This document shows positions 24,206 through 34,199 of a stretch of 64,000 nucleotides of DNA, piece by piece. Position 1 is the first letter of the stretch. The number at the start of each line of letters is the position of its first letter. The notes under the pieces are model-generated. The model saw only the letters and a program-made list of their open reading frames with translations. It did not search any database and was not told the DNA's origin. This DNA comes from Flagellimonas_A sp039592695 (GTDB taxonomy: Bacteria; Bacteroidota; Bacteroidia; Flavobacteriales; Flavobacteriaceae). The stretch is taken from assembly GCF_039592695.1 (NCBI RefSeq), contig NZ_JBBUTK010000001.1:1116001-1180000 (forward strand), given 5' to 3'. The position numbers and the translations under genes were made by a program.

Positions 24206-25663
24206 TCATTCCCTTCGTCTCAAGATCTTCGAAATCAATCCGGTCACATCTTCTGAAATATTGAACCGATAGAGCATTCCCACATACATCAAGATCATCA
24301 AAGTTGACTTTAAAAGGATATTGATGATGGGGTGGAAGGGAAACTGCAAGTACCAAAACAGCGCACCCACCAACAATAGCAGGGCCAGTATTCTAAAAGT
24401 TCCCTTGGTGAAGGGAAGCATCCCGAATTTCAATTGCACGTAGCCCACTTTCAATATATTAAAGATTACAATGGCGATACAACTTGCCAATGCTGCGCCC
24501 TCAATGCCCATTTTGGGTATCAACCATAGGTTCAGAAGAATGGTCACAATGGCTAGGCAAACCCCAAAAATGAGTACTGTTTTATAGTATTTGGAATTGT
24601 ACAGGATAGAGTTGTTGTTTCCCAACAGTGAATCGGCCACTTTGGCCAAACCTATCAGGCATACGACATAAAAGCCACCGCGATACGCTTCAGGAAGCAA
24701 AAGGAACAAATCCTCCACATTCAAAACAATCAGCAAAAACAACAATCCGGATGCGATAAAAAGTGTCAGTGATGATTTTTGGTACAGTGCTTTTAATCCT
24801 TCTAAATCATTTTTGTTCAGAAATTCTGCAGTCAACGGATAGGTGATTTGGTGCATGGCCCTTGAGGGAACAATGATGACCATGGCTATGTAGACAGCAA
24901 CCCCATAGAAGGCGACATTTTCGATTTTGATGAATTGATTGATCATGAACTTGTCAATTTCCAACAGAATCAAAGCAGCTGAGCCTCCCAAAATAATCAA
25001 AAGGCTGTAGGTCAATATTTCTTTCGTTGCTTTCGGAAAATTGAAATCCAGTTTGGGCCAGCGCAATCGGTAGGCATATAGTTTCATGATCAAGGTCCTG
25101 AGCAGGTAAATACCGACCAAGGCCATAAAAAAGACATCAAGGCTTATGAGCTCAAAATAAAGCAGTGCCAGCAAGAGCATCGCCCCAAGCCGCGCAAACA
25201 CCTCTTTCATTAAATTACCGAAAACCGACCTTAGCTGTACCTTGCCCCACGCATAGAAAACCTCGAAGTAAGCCATTGCAAGACCGACCAAGAAAACATG
25301 CCATACGTAATCGTAGACAATGGTGTTTTTTTCAGAGACAAAAGAGGCCACGGTATCGTACCCCAACCATACCAAAATGGCCAAGGGCACCAAAACCAAC
25401 AATGGGCATAAAAGCATTAAGGTGAGAAAGCCGCTTTTGTCATTTTTGGGTTGGGAGCTGTAAAATTTAACCAAGGTGTTATGTGCGCCAAAAGCCATCA
25501 AAGGCATCAAAATAGCGGCAGTGGCCAATATAAAAGTCACAAGGCCGTAATATTCCGGGGACAATATCTGGGTATACAGAAAAAGCGTATTGATTGCACC
25601 GATACCAAAACCGATGTATGTAATCACCGTGTTTTGAAAGGATTGCTTTAAGACGATTCCCAT
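24206..25663 (-). CDS. polysaccharide flippase (MATE/Wzx-like)
   Basis: A 485-residue protein with 12-14 TM helices and the N-terminal pattern of oligosaccharide flippases (SFQNTVITYIGFGIGAINTLFL, ILSPEYYGLVTFI). These proteins move lipid-linked oligosaccharides across the inner membrane. It overlaps the upstream glycosyltransferase gene by 16 bp and is the last gene of the minus-strand operon DUF4834-YfhO-GT4-flippase, which argues for export of a surface glycan repeat unit. There is no polymerase or chain-length gene in the window. Confidence 0.87.
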   Translation of the reverse strand: MGIVLKQSFQNTVITYIGFGIGAINTLFLYTQILSPEYYGLVTFILATAAILMPLMAFGAHNTLVKFYSSQPKNDKSGFLTLMLLCPLLVLVPLAILVWLGYDTVASFVSEKNTIVYDYVWHVFLVGLAMAYFEVFYAWGKVQLRSVFGNLMKEVFARLGAMLLLALLYFELISLDVFFMALVGIYLLRTLIMKLYAYRLRWPKLDFNFPKATKEILTYSLLIILGGSAALILLEIDKFMINQFIKIENVAFYGVAVYIAMVIIVPSRAMHQITYPLTAEFLNKNDLEGLKALYQKSSLTLFIASGLLFLLIVLNVEDLFLLLPEAYRGGFYVVCLIGLAKVADSLLGNNNSILYNSKYYKTVLIFGVCLAIVTILLNLWLIPKMGIEGAALASCIAIVIFNILKVGYVQLKFGMLPFTKGTFRILALLLLVGALFWYLQFPFHPIINILLKSTLMILMYVGMLYRFNISEDVTGLISKILRRRE

Positions 25664-26940
25664 GCGATGTACTCAGCTAATGATTTGGTCAGTGACCGGC
25701 GACTGTATTTCTCAATACCGCTCGGAGCGACCTGTAAACTGTTGTTTTTGTAGGCCCCGTACCAATTCAAAAGTACTTTTTTTAATCCGTTTTTGTCGTT
25801 TGAACGAAAATAGACCCCTGATTCGGTTGCTTCGACCATCTGGCCTGCCTCCCACCCCATCGGGCCAATGGCCAGTATGGGGCGCTGGGCATTCAGGTAT
25901 TCAAAAAGTTTGCCTGGAATGATGCCCTTGGTTTCCTCAGCATTGATTTCTGTCAAAAGCAACACTTGTGAACGATGTTGGTATTGCAACACTTCATCAT
26001 GCCCGACATATCCCAAATTTGTTACAAAGTCTGCCAAACCATATTTTTCAAGTGACTGCAGAACAGCTTCCCCTACCACCCCGATCAATCGAATGTTTAA
26101 ATGTTCACCAAGAGCTTTATGCTCATGAACCAAGTCTTGCAGTACGTCCCAAAGTACTGTGGGATTTCTATCCGTCAACAAGGAGCCGATATGCGATATG
26201 GTGAACTTTTCATCCAACGTACCGGCTTTCGCAACAAGTGGCTCAAAACCATTGGTGATGACCTTGATGGGTTTTTGGGTGAGTGCCCTGAACTCATTTT
26301 TCGTTGTCCCACTGGTCACCACGATCTTATCGCAACTGATGAGTACCTGATGTTCCAACGCTTTGTGCTTTTGTTGTGATGCCTTGGTGAGCTTAAGTTT
26401 TTTGTGGTATCCGATGGATGTCCAAGGATCTCGAAAATCGGTCGTCCATTGAATATTGGGGAATTGCTGCTTCAGTTGCAACCCAATCAAATGCAGGCTA
26501 TGCGGCGGCCCTGTCGTGATGATACTTTGGATATTTTCTTGTTGGATGATTTTGGAAAGAAAACTGACAGACGGCCTTACCCACGATTTTCGCGCATCGG
26601 GAATAAAAAAGTTGCCCCGTATCCAAAGCAATAATTTATCCAAAGCGGATTGTTTTTCCTCTTTGGGGATGATTCCAGAGCTGATGCGCTTTGTTTTTTT
26701 GGTGGATAGAAAAGAGGCCCATCGATACGGTTCTGAAATCGGTTGTTTTAAAATTCGCAGGTTTTCAGGAATGTCATCCAACATCGATTTGTCAACAATG
26801 GGATAATCGGCGTTCTCTGGAACATAGACAATGGGCTCGTAACCAAACTCAGGAAGGTACTTTACAAATTTCAGCCACCGCTGTACCCCTGGGCCACCTG
26901 CTGGTGGCCAATAATAAGCGATGACCAATACTTTTTTCAC
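25648..26940 (-). CDS. family 4-like glycosyltransferase
   Basis: A 430-residue GT-B glycosyltransferase. The start KKVLVIAYYWPPAGGPGVQRW is the glycine-rich N-terminal motif of this subfamily, and the C-terminal donor domain carries FTISHIGSLLTDRNP, NLGYVGHDEVLQYQHRSQVLLL and IPGKLFEYLNAQRPILAIG, the E-rich nucleotide-sugar site. GTG at 26940 is preferred to an ATG at 26970 because it overlaps the YfhO stop as GTGA and places the conserved KKVL at the N-terminus. Cytoplasmic, probably at the membrane face; sugar unknown. It is tightly coupled with YfhO upstream and the flippase downstream. Confidence 0.88.
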   Translation of the reverse strand: MKKVLVIAYYWPPAGGPGVQRWLKFVKYLPEFGYEPIVYVPENADYPIVDKSMLDDIPENLRILKQPISEPYRWASFLSTKKTKRISSGIIPKEEKQSALDKLLLWIRGNFFIPDARKSWVRPSVSFLSKIIQQENIQSIITTGPPHSLHLIGLQLKQQFPNIQWTTDFRDPWTSIGYHKKLKLTKASQQKHKALEHQVLISCDKIVVTSGTTKNEFRALTQKPIKVITNGFEPLVAKAGTLDEKFTISHIGSLLTDRNPTVLWDVLQDLVHEHKALGEHLNIRLIGVVGEAVLQSLEKYGLADFVTNLGYVGHDEVLQYQHRSQVLLLTEINAEETKGIIPGKLFEYLNAQRPILAIGPMGWEAGQMVEATESGVYFRSNDKNGLKKVLLNWYGAYKNNSLQVAPSGIEKYSRRSLTKSLAEYIAWESS

Positions 26941-29375
26941 TTTTTTTCTGATTCCCGTTTTGGTTTCCAAAACGAAAATACGATTCCCCCAACAATCAAC
27001 AAGCCCAACAAAATATTGCTGGCCAAGGCGATTTGGCTGCCTGTCTTAACAACTTCAGGTTCAAACTTGAATTCAATGGTATGGTTGCCTGCGGGAGTTT
27101 TCATTCCGCGAAGTGCATAGTTGACACGAAGATGGTCAACTGGTTTCCCATCCAAATAGGCATTCCAACCATGGGGATAGTGCATTTCAGAAAAAACGGC
27201 AAAGCCCTCATTCAGATTGCTGTATTCGTATTTCAGGGCGTTGGGCCGATAATCCGTCAGTTGTATGGTCGCCATAGAATCAACAGCATACGACAATTTG
27301 GTGACCCTGGGGTATTTTTGGGTATCGACCACAGCTTCCATCTCGCTGTCGAAATTTCCCAATTTCTTGATTTCGGCATCCGCACTTTTTACGGGAATGA
27401 TTTTTGAGACAAACCATGCGTTGCCATTCGCATCGGGATTAACAGCGGGGAAACTCCTTCCCTCCTCATCTTCTTGAATGATGTATTTGGCATTCAGCAT
27501 GTTCAAGACCTGCAAATTGTTATTGTAGAGGTGAAACTCGAACAAATCTTGCAACCGTCTTGGTTTTGCCGCATGATACCCGCCCAAGGATTGGTGAAAA
27601 TAGGAAGTTCGTGAACCGTTCAGGCCTTCATTGGGGTCAAACACCCTAAAAATGGAATCGTCGGTATTTATCTGTTCATCGATTGGTGATGCCTGAAATG
27701 GTCGCTCGACCCTACGTTGGCGCACAAAATCGTCTTCATTTACATAACGCTGGGCAACACCAACAAGGTCAAATACAAGTAAGAGCCCGAGTGCAATTAC
27801 AGCAATGTTTCTGTTGATCTTCTCTTTGATGAACAACCACAGCACAAATGCTGTCAACAATACGTAAATGATTGAACGCAAGCTGTCACTAACATATACC
27901 GCTTCACGGTCTTCTACAATCATTTCCATCAGCGGTGCGCCAAAATATTGCTGATAGGTCGCATCACGCAACCCCTCAAAATCAAAAAGTCCTTTTGCCA
28001 ACAACAGCAACACCCCAAGGGAAGCAACGATAATCGTAGAAAGTTTCAAGGCATTCAACTTTGCCTTTTTCTTGACGGATTTTCTAAAAAGCTCGCGCAT
28101 CCCTAAAATTCCCAAAACCGGAATACAAAGCTCCAATACCACCTGAATTGATGATACCGCACGGAACTTATTGTACAACGGGAAATAATCGATCATAAAA
28201 TTGGTCAAGGCTGGAAAGTTCTTTCCCCAAGACAGCAATAGCGACAACACCACACCGCCCACAAGCCACCATTTTCGTCTGCCCTTGACCAGAAAAAGCC
28301 CCAGAACAAACAGAAATATGACTATGGCTCCCACATAGGCCGGGCCGGCCACAATGGGCTGATTGCCCCAGTACAATGGTAAACTGGATGAAAATTCGAG
28401 AGCCTTCGTAGGCGAAAGTCCTTGTTGTGTCAAATATTCATAGGCTTCGGAATCTTTGCCCAGGTCTTCACTACTATTACCGCCATACAATCTCGGCACA
28501 AAAAGATTCAATGACTCTGAAATTCCATAGCTGTATTGGGTGATATATTCTTTATCCAATCCAGTAGTAGCTTCTTTCGGACTCCCATCCGGATTTATTG
28601 TCAAATCTGATTTCCCGCGGGTACTCCAATCGGCATATTCCTTGGTGGCCATAAGGTTGGTGGCATTGGTGGCAATACCCAACAGTACGGCACCTATCAA
28701 AATTCCCACGGAAACAAAAAAATGTTTCAGTTGTTTTTTCTTAATGGCATGAATCAATTGCACCACGCCCAAAACCAAAACCAGCAGCATAAAATAATAG
28801 GTCATCTGATAGTGGTTCGCATTGATTTCCAACGCCATGGCCAGTGCCGTCAAAAGAAAACCGAGCACGTATTTTTTTCGAAAGACGAGCACAATGCCTG
28901 CCAATACCATCGGAATATAGCCCAACGCATGGGCCTTGGCATTATGACCAACTCCCAAAATAATAATCAGATAGGTGGAAAAACCAAAGGCCAGCGCCCC
29001 TAAGATGGCCAATCGATATTCTACCTTCAAACTGAGCATCAAAATGAAGAATCCCAAAAAATACAGAAAGAGATAATCGGCAGGGCGGGGCAAAAAGCGA
29101 ATCAGGCGGTCAAACTTTTTAATGTAATCATGTGGATAATTGGCCCCCAACTGATAGGTGGGCATACCGCCAAAGGCACTGTTGGTCCAGTATGATTCAT
29201 TACCTGTGGCTTCCTTAAAGTCATCACGCTCTTTCGCCATGCCCTTGTAAAGGGCGATATCAGATTGGTAAATGGCCTTATCCTGCAATACGGGATAGAA
29301 ATAGGCTAATGCGGCGACCACAAAAAAAACGATTACAAAAAATACGTTGAGAAATTCCTTAACGGAAAGGTTCAT
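26937..29375 (-). CDS. YfhO-family membrane protein
   Basis: An 812-residue polytopic membrane protein. The N-terminus has a TM helix, then AIYQSDIALYKGMAKER and NSAFGGMPTYQLGANYPHDY in the first periplasmic loop, followed by about 12 further helices and a C-terminal soluble domain that ends in one more helix. YfhO is a GT-C-like family; in Gram-positive bacteria it glycosylates lipoteichoic acid. In Flavobacteriia its acceptor is unknown but the gene context (GT4, flippase) points to surface glycan or lipid glycosylation. Its stop overlaps the GT4 start. The 155-bp spacer upstream (29376-29530) shows nothing notable. Confidence 0.85.
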   Translation of the reverse strand: MNLSVKEFLNVFFVIVFFVVAALAYFYPVLQDKAIYQSDIALYKGMAKERDDFKEATGNESYWTNSAFGGMPTYQLGANYPHDYIKKFDRLIRFLPRPADYLFLYFLGFFILMLSLKVEYRLAILGALAFGFSTYLIIILGVGHNAKAHALGYIPMVLAGIVLVFRKKYVLGFLLTALAMALEINANHYQMTYYFMLLVLVLGVVQLIHAIKKKQLKHFFVSVGILIGAVLLGIATNATNLMATKEYADWSTRGKSDLTINPDGSPKEATTGLDKEYITQYSYGISESLNLFVPRLYGGNSSEDLGKDSEAYEYLTQQGLSPTKALEFSSSLPLYWGNQPIVAGPAYVGAIVIFLFVLGLFLVKGRRKWWLVGGVVLSLLLSWGKNFPALTNFMIDYFPLYNKFRAVSSIQVVLELCIPVLGILGMRELFRKSVKKKAKLNALKLSTIIVASLGVLLLLAKGLFDFEGLRDATYQQYFGAPLMEMIVEDREAVYVSDSLRSIIYVLLTAFVLWLFIKEKINRNIAVIALGLLLVFDLVGVAQRYVNEDDFVRQRRVERPFQASPIDEQINTDDSIFRVFDPNEGLNGSRTSYFHQSLGGYHAAKPRRLQDLFEFHLYNNNLQVLNMLNAKYIIQEDEEGRSFPAVNPDANGNAWFVSKIIPVKSADAEIKKLGNFDSEMEAVVDTQKYPRVTKLSYAVDSMATIQLTDYRPNALKYEYSNLNEGFAVFSEMHYPHGWNAYLDGKPVDHLRVNYALRGMKTPAGNHTIEFKFEPEVVKTGSQIALASNILLGLLIVGGIVFSFWKPKRESEKK

Positions 29376-29530
29376 ACCTTATAAGTTACTGGTCATTGGG
29401 TGAATGTTTCATGAAAACAACAGCAAAGTAACGAATAACTTAATAACAATTTGTGAAAATATTTGCTCAAGCAGCAGTCAGCCAGCTTTCTAAAAATTAA
29501 AGGTGATTTTAAGATTCTAACCCCTAATTG

Positions 29531-29791
29531 TCACTCAATCTCTTCAAAATCGATGTATTCGCCAACTTTTTTTGAAGGATTTGACTTGCGATGTGATTTT
29601 CTCTTCACCGTGGTCGCATCGCCATGGTCAGTGGTATCGGAAGTGTTTTGGTAGTGCCCAAACTGCTCTTGAAAGCGTTCTTGGGTCTTTTTGGCGGCAT
29701 AATTCAGTATTCTTGGAGCCAACCATTTCAAGGTCAATTTGAGTCCGTAGTATACTAATATGAGGATTAAAATCGTTTGTAATACAGCCAT
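29531..29791 (-). CDS. DUF4834-family protein
   Basis: An 86-residue protein with one N-terminal TM helix (VLQTILILILVYYGLKLTLKWLAPRI in part) and a charged tail ending GEYIDFEEIE. This matches the small DUF4834 proteins that in Flavobacteriia commonly sit beside YfhO, as here. Function unknown; it may anchor or assist the membrane glycosyltransferase. It is divergent from the porin-like gene at 29843 and probably heads the polysaccharide operon. Confidence 0.8.
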   Translation of the reverse strand: MAVLQTILILILVYYGLKLTLKWLAPRILNYAAKKTQERFQEQFGHYQNTSDTTDHGDATTVKRKSHRKSNPSKKVGEYIDFEEIE

Positions 29792-29842
29792 TTTCGCTTA
29801 ATATGATTCAAAATTACATTGTTGGTCTCTCAAAAACCTTTT

Positions 29843-30838
29843 ATGTATCATAAAATAGTATTAAAATCAATTTTAAAGGCGTCTCAATGGCTTACCCTTT
29901 TATTCATTGCAGTACCCTCGATTGCCATTTCGCAGTATACCGACGTGATCAATTCAAACCGGCCAGGGCTCTCTGTAAGTGCCTATGCAGTTGGCAAAAA
30001 TGTGGTACAGGCTGAATTTGGCCCCTTGTACGAACAGCGTGACCATGCCGACCTCAATACGACATCCAATATTTTTGGAGCGGATTTATCCCTACGATAC
30101 GGATTGCTGTTTGAAGAATTGGAAATCAACTATGAAGGCACGTTTGTGAGCCAAAACATCAGTTTTGACAACTTTGACCTTGAGGAACGCCGCACGGATT
30201 TTTCGCGCAACCGATTGGGATTAAAATATTTGATTTACGACCGCTACAAAAATGACAAGCCCAACCTCTATAGCTGGCGTAAAGACAATTTATTTCAACT
30301 AAGGAATTTGATTCCCTCTGTATCTTTGTACGGCGGGGCAACCTTTAATTTGGGCGATAATCCGTTCTACCCTGAGGACCCGACCATATCGTACCGCGGT
30401 ATGGTGGCCACACAGAGCCGACTGACCCCAAGATTTGTGTTGATTACCAATGTGGCCTATGACCGTATCTCGACCGATTTTCCTGAGCTGAGCTATTTGG
30501 TGTCGTTGCAACATGCCTTTCGAAATCCGAAATGGAGCGTTTTTGTCGAACACCAGGGCATTGACAGTGACCGTTATTCCGATTTGCTGTTGCGTACGGG
30601 CGTTGTCCATTTGTTCAGTGAAAACTTTCAGGCCGATTTCAACCTTGGGGCCAGTTTCAAAAGCACCCCTTCCCGGATTTTTATTTCCACGGGGTTTTCA
30701 TATCGATTGGACTTCCATAAAGACGAGTTGAAACCAGTGCAACAGCAACAGCCAAAAAGCAAGATTGGGCGAAAAGCAATGAAAAAACGCAAAAAGGGAC
30801 GCAAAAAGAATAGAAAGAAAGACAAGGTTGATTTTTAA
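29843..30838 (+). CDS. outer-membrane transporter-like protein (MetA-pathway type)
   Basis: A 331-residue exported protein with a signal peptide (LTLLFIAVPSIAIS) and alternating hydrophobic beta-strands from SNRPGLSVSAYAVGKN onward, closing with ISTGFSYRLDF. The pattern SNRPG...G..QxExG matches the phenol-degradation meta-pathway outer-membrane family (PF13557). It is probably a beta-barrel channel, but nothing around it indicates a substrate. A very basic tail of about 35 residues (KKRKKGRKKNRKK) follows the last strand and would lie in the periplasm. ATG at 29843 gives a normal signal peptide; a TTG at 29819 was rejected. Confidence 0.75.
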   Translation: MYHKIVLKSILKASQWLTLLFIAVPSIAISQYTDVINSNRPGLSVSAYAVGKNVVQAEFGPLYEQRDHADLNTTSNIFGADLSLRYGLLFEELEINYEGTFVSQNISFDNFDLEERRTDFSRNRLGLKYLIYDRYKNDKPNLYSWRKDNLFQLRNLIPSVSLYGGATFNLGDNPFYPEDPTISYRGMVATQSRLTPRFVLITNVAYDRISTDFPELSYLVSLQHAFRNPKWSVFVEHQGIDSDRYSDLLLRTGVVHLFSENFQADFNLGASFKSTPSRIFISTGFSYRLDFHKDELKPVQQQQPKSKIGRKAMKKRKKGRKKNRKKDKVDF

Positions 30839-30851
30839 TCCTCTCCAGTAA

Positions 30852-30883
30852 GTCCCCTCTCCAGTTGGAGAGGGGACTTTTTT
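30852..30883 (+). terminator. strong rho-independent terminator
   Basis: GTCCCCTCTCC (30852-30862) and GGAGAGGGGAC (30867-30877) form an 11-bp perfect stem with loop AGTT, followed by six T. It ends the transporter-like gene. Confidence 0.9.
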
Positions 30884-30962
30884 CTCCTGACCAGAAGAAT
30901 CGAGAAGTACATTTACCCAACTTACCCTTACATTTACATTCAACTTCTAAGACATCGATTGA

Positions 30963-32081
30963 ATGATTACCGTTAAAGAGGCTACCACCAAAAAAGATTT
31001 AAGCCAGTTTGTCAAGTTTCCCTTTAAGCTCTATAAGGGCAATCCCTATTGGGTGCCCCCCATCATCAAGGAAGAATTGGAGAGTTTTGACACCGATAAA
31101 AATCCCGTTTTTGAAAATGCCCAGGCCCAATTTTTCTTGGCTTTTAGAGATGGTCAGCTAGTGGGTCGTGTTGCCGCCATCATCAACTGGCTCGAAGTCA
31201 ACGAACAGGGCCTTAAAAAAATGCGTTTTGGTTGGTTTGACTTTGTGGATGATTTGGAAGTTTCAAAAGCACTTTTGGATAAAGTAGTTGAAATCGGGAA
31301 ATCCCACGATTTGGAATACATGGAAGGTCCTGTCGGGTTTTCAAATCTCGATAAGGTCGGGGTACTAACGGATGGCTTTGACCATATCGGCACCATGATT
31401 ACCTGGTACAACCACGCCTACTACCCAAAACATTACGAACATTACGGATTCGTAAAGGAAAAAGGGTATCTAGAGAACAAATTCAAGGCTGCTGCGGCCG
31501 ACCCTAAATTGTTTGCAAAGGCCAACCTGCTCATCAAAAAAAGGTTTGGCCTGCGCGAGATGAATTTTACCAAAAGCAGTGACATCATGCCTTGGGTAGA
31601 TAAAATGTTCGATTTGTTCAATGAGACCTACTCGAAACTCTCCTCTTTTGTCAAAATTACCGATGTACAAAAAGAATACTTCAAGAAAAAATACATCGCT
31701 TTTATCAATCCCGAATACATCAAATTTGTGGTTGATAAAGAGGATAACCTGATTGCCTTTGCCATTGTGATGCCGTCATTTTCAAAAGCGCTGCAAAAGG
31801 CGAACGGTCGTTTGTTTCCGTTTGGATTTTACCATCTGTTGCGGGCAAAAAAGAAAAGCAAGGACGTTATTTTTTATTTGATAGGAATCCATCCTGAATA
31901 CCAAAACAAGGGGGTCACAGCCATCATTTTTAACGAATACTACCATACTTTTTCAGAAAAGGGTATCGATAACTGCATCCGCACCCCAGAGTTGGAAGAG
32001 AATGTCGCCATACGCCAAATGTGGAAGCATTTTGACCCTGTGACCCATAAAAAACGGCAGACATATCGACAAGACTTGTAA
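30963..32081 (+). CDS. GNAT-like acyltransferase family protein
   Basis: A 372-residue protein. The N-terminal domain reads FVKFPFKLYKGNPYWVPPI and later FFLAFRDGQLVGRVAAIIN, which is the GNAT beta-hairpin, and the C-terminal half has IGIHPEYQNKGVTAIIFNEY, the acetyl-CoA-binding loop. It thus appears to be a double or enlarged GNAT protein of the YghO type. From memory, homologues are often misnamed GTP cyclohydrolase; I see no cyclohydrolase motif. Substrate unknown. It has no close operon partner; the next gene starts 43 bp later on the same strand. Confidence 0.8.
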   Translation: MITVKEATTKKDLSQFVKFPFKLYKGNPYWVPPIIKEELESFDTDKNPVFENAQAQFFLAFRDGQLVGRVAAIINWLEVNEQGLKKMRFGWFDFVDDLEVSKALLDKVVEIGKSHDLEYMEGPVGFSNLDKVGVLTDGFDHIGTMITWYNHAYYPKHYEHYGFVKEKGYLENKFKAAAADPKLFAKANLLIKKRFGLREMNFTKSSDIMPWVDKMFDLFNETYSKLSSFVKITDVQKEYFKKKYIAFINPEYIKFVVDKEDNLIAFAIVMPSFSKALQKANGRLFPFGFYHLLRAKKKSKDVIFYLIGIHPEYQNKGVTAIIFNEYYHTFSEKGIDNCIRTPELEENVAIRQMWKHFDPVTHKKRQTYRQDL

Positions 32082-32124
32082 CATTCCCTTATACATAACC
32101 ACTAATAATTAAGAATGTGTTATT

Positions 32125-33156
32125 ATGGTGAAAAACCTTCGTCTTCTAAAAAAAGGGGTTCCATTTTTAATCGTTGGTATACTCTTTATCGCACTTATCC
32201 TTTTGATACAAAGTCAGAAAAATACGTTGACCAAAGAGCTTTCCCTAGCGATTACATTAGACTTATTATTGACGATACCGCTGTTCTATTTTTTAGCGAT
32301 ACGAAGAGCATCCATCCCGAAAATTACGATAATACCCATTATGATATTGGGGCTTATCATTGGCTCACTAACATTGCCCATTGAGAATCAAAACTACCTC
32401 AACCTTTTTAAAACATGGTTTTTGCCCGTAATTGAGTTGACCATTTTCAGTATGTTGGGTTTCAAGCTTGTTCAGGTCACAAGAAGTTTCAAGAAGGAGA
32501 AAAATAAAACCCGGGATTTCTACGATTTGATGAAAAGTGTGAGTGCCGAATATCTACCAAAAAACATTGCTTCGCTGTTTGCTACAGAGATTGCCATGGT
32601 CTACTATGGATTTTTACACTGGAAACCTCTCAAATTAAGTGACAACGAGTTTTCATACCATAAGAATAGCGGCACACCGGCGTTATTGCTAGCATTTATC
32701 TTGATAATAGGTGTTGAGACCTACATTTTGCACATACTACTAATGAAGTGGAATTCGATAATTGCTTGGCTTTTAACCGGATTGAGCATTTACACGGCAA
32801 TACAGTTTTTTGCTTTTGCAAAATCACTCTCCAAAAGGCCCATCAGTATTACTGATAATTTGGTTATACTCAGGTATGGAATTATGGGGGGAGCAGAAAT
32901 CAATGTATCCAACATTGGGCATATTCAATTGACCACCACCCCATTTCCAAAAGAAGATGGGTTTAAAAAACTATCTTTTTTAGGAGAGCTTGACAGCCAC
33001 AATGTGGTCTTAACGGTCAAAAGGAAAAGCTTTTTTAGTGGGATTTACGGCATAAACCAAAAATTTAAAGCACTTGGTTTTTATGTTGATGAACCTGAAC
33101 AATTCAAAAAAATGCTGGAAAGCCATCCGTTTTTCGATGCTAGCACGAATAAATAA
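32125..33156 (+). CDS. hypothetical polytopic membrane protein
   Basis: A 343-residue protein that I do not recognise. Six to eight hydrophobic segments are seen: about 12-28, 40-60, 68-85, 100-118, 185-205 and 215-232. A soluble C-terminal region of about 95 residues follows (ITDNLVILRYGIMGGAEINVSNI), which resembles bacterial PH-like domains in its strand pattern. No catalytic motif is visible. ATG at 32125. It lies 11 bp before the fructosamine-kinase-like gene and is probably co-transcribed with it. Confidence 0.7.
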   Translation: MVKNLRLLKKGVPFLIVGILFIALILLIQSQKNTLTKELSLAITLDLLLTIPLFYFLAIRRASIPKITIIPIMILGLIIGSLTLPIENQNYLNLFKTWFLPVIELTIFSMLGFKLVQVTRSFKKEKNKTRDFYDLMKSVSAEYLPKNIASLFATEIAMVYYGFLHWKPLKLSDNEFSYHKNSGTPALLLAFILIIGVETYILHILLMKWNSIIAWLLTGLSIYTAIQFFAFAKSLSKRPISITDNLVILRYGIMGGAEINVSNIGHIQLTTTPFPKEDGFKKLSFLGELDSHNVVLTVKRKSFFSGIYGINQKFKALGFYVDEPEQFKKMLESHPFFDASTNK

Positions 33157-33167
33157 CTCCCAAGAAC

Positions 33168-34034
33168 TTGCACTCTTCCTTCCAAAAACATCTTGAAGAC
33201 CAACTTTCTGAAGAAATCAAGCAGAAATCTCACGTATCGGGAGGTGACATCTCAAACGCCTACAAAATTGATACTGCAAAAAGCACATACTTCGTAAAAA
33301 GTTCGTCTGATGACCAAGCTTTGAAAATGTACGAAGCAGAAGCCAAGGGGTTACAACAAATTGCAGCAACCAAAACCATAGCGACACCGAAAGTCATTAC
33401 AAAAGGTGAATTTGAAGGCAGTGACTACTTAGTATTGGAGTTTATCGCTTCCAAAAGGCCAAATCTACAAGATTTTGAACGATTGGGAGTCCAATTAGCT
33501 TCGTTACACCAGGCAAAAAATGATGCTGTTTTTGGTAACGATCACGACAACTTTATCGGCAGTTTGCCTCAGTGTAACAAACGGCATCAAAATTGGGCTG
33601 AGTATTATGTGCAAGAGCGTTTGGTGCCCCAATTGCACATGGCAGAGCAGAAATCATTATTGACAATAGCCCAAATTCCTGAAACTGAGATACTGTTAAA
33701 TCGGTGTCGGCAATTGTTAGGTGAAGTGCCCCCTTCCCTGCTCCATGGCGACCTGTGGGGCGGCAACTATCTTATTACTACTGATGGCACGCCCTATTTG
33801 ATTGACCCAGCGGTCTATGTCGGGCATTCTGAAGTGGATATCGCTATGACAAAGCTATTTGGTGGTTTTGGTGAATCGTTTTACAAGGCATATCATGAGA
33901 TCATTCCGCCGAATGAGAATCAATCCGAACTTACAGATATTTACCAGTTGTACTATTTACTGGTACACCTAAACCTGTTTGGCAGTTCTTATTTAGGTTC
34001 TGTACTGCGGATTTTGAAGAAGTATTTTTATTGA
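33168..34034 (+). CDS. fructosamine kinase family protein
   Basis: A 288-residue APH-fold kinase. Landmarks: the ATP-site strand SGGDISNAYKIDTAKSTYFVK with the Lys near residue 43, the catalytic loop HGDLWGGNYL near 192-201 with the base Asp, and the metal Asp in YLIDPAVYVGHSEVDIAM near 212. Enzymes of this family phosphorylate ketoamines (ribulosamine or erythrulosamine adducts) on glycated proteins so that they break down, a protein repair step. The start is a TTG, the only start that keeps the N-terminal helix; family proteins are the same length. Confidence 0.87.
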   Translation: MHSSFQKHLEDQLSEEIKQKSHVSGGDISNAYKIDTAKSTYFVKSSSDDQALKMYEAEAKGLQQIAATKTIATPKVITKGEFEGSDYLVLEFIASKRPNLQDFERLGVQLASLHQAKNDAVFGNDHDNFIGSLPQCNKRHQNWAEYYVQERLVPQLHMAEQKSLLTIAQIPETEILLNRCRQLLGEVPPSLLHGDLWGGNYLITTDGTPYLIDPAVYVGHSEVDIAMTKLFGGFGESFYKAYHEIIPPNENQSELTDIYQLYYLLVHLNLFGSSYLGSVLRILKKYFY

Positions 34035-34039
34035 TTCGA

Positions 34040-34199
34040 ATAACACCCCTACCAAAAGCACGCTTTTGGCCGTCCCCTCAAGGGGACAATTATACCTGAT
34101 ATTTTTTAGAATATTTAGTCCCACAGTCAACTCTCCTCCTTTGCAAGGAAGAGAATGAATTCCGAAAGCGAAGTGCTTCGGGAGAAAGAGGTGGTTGAA
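34040..34199. repeat. inverted-repeat spacer between convergent genes
   Basis: CCAAAAGC-AC-GCTTTTGG (about 34053-34070) is followed by GTCCCC-TCAA-GGGGAC (about 34073-34088), either of which could end transcription. Further right a CCGAAAGCGAAGTGCTTCGG imperfect hairpin lies near 34162-34181. These match the REP-like elements in other spacers. No gene. Confidence 0.6.

Noticed and set aside
32115..32384. 89-residue plus-strand frame overlapping the start of the membrane protein at 32125
   Set aside because: Out-of-frame shadow of a clearly membrane-type coding sequence.
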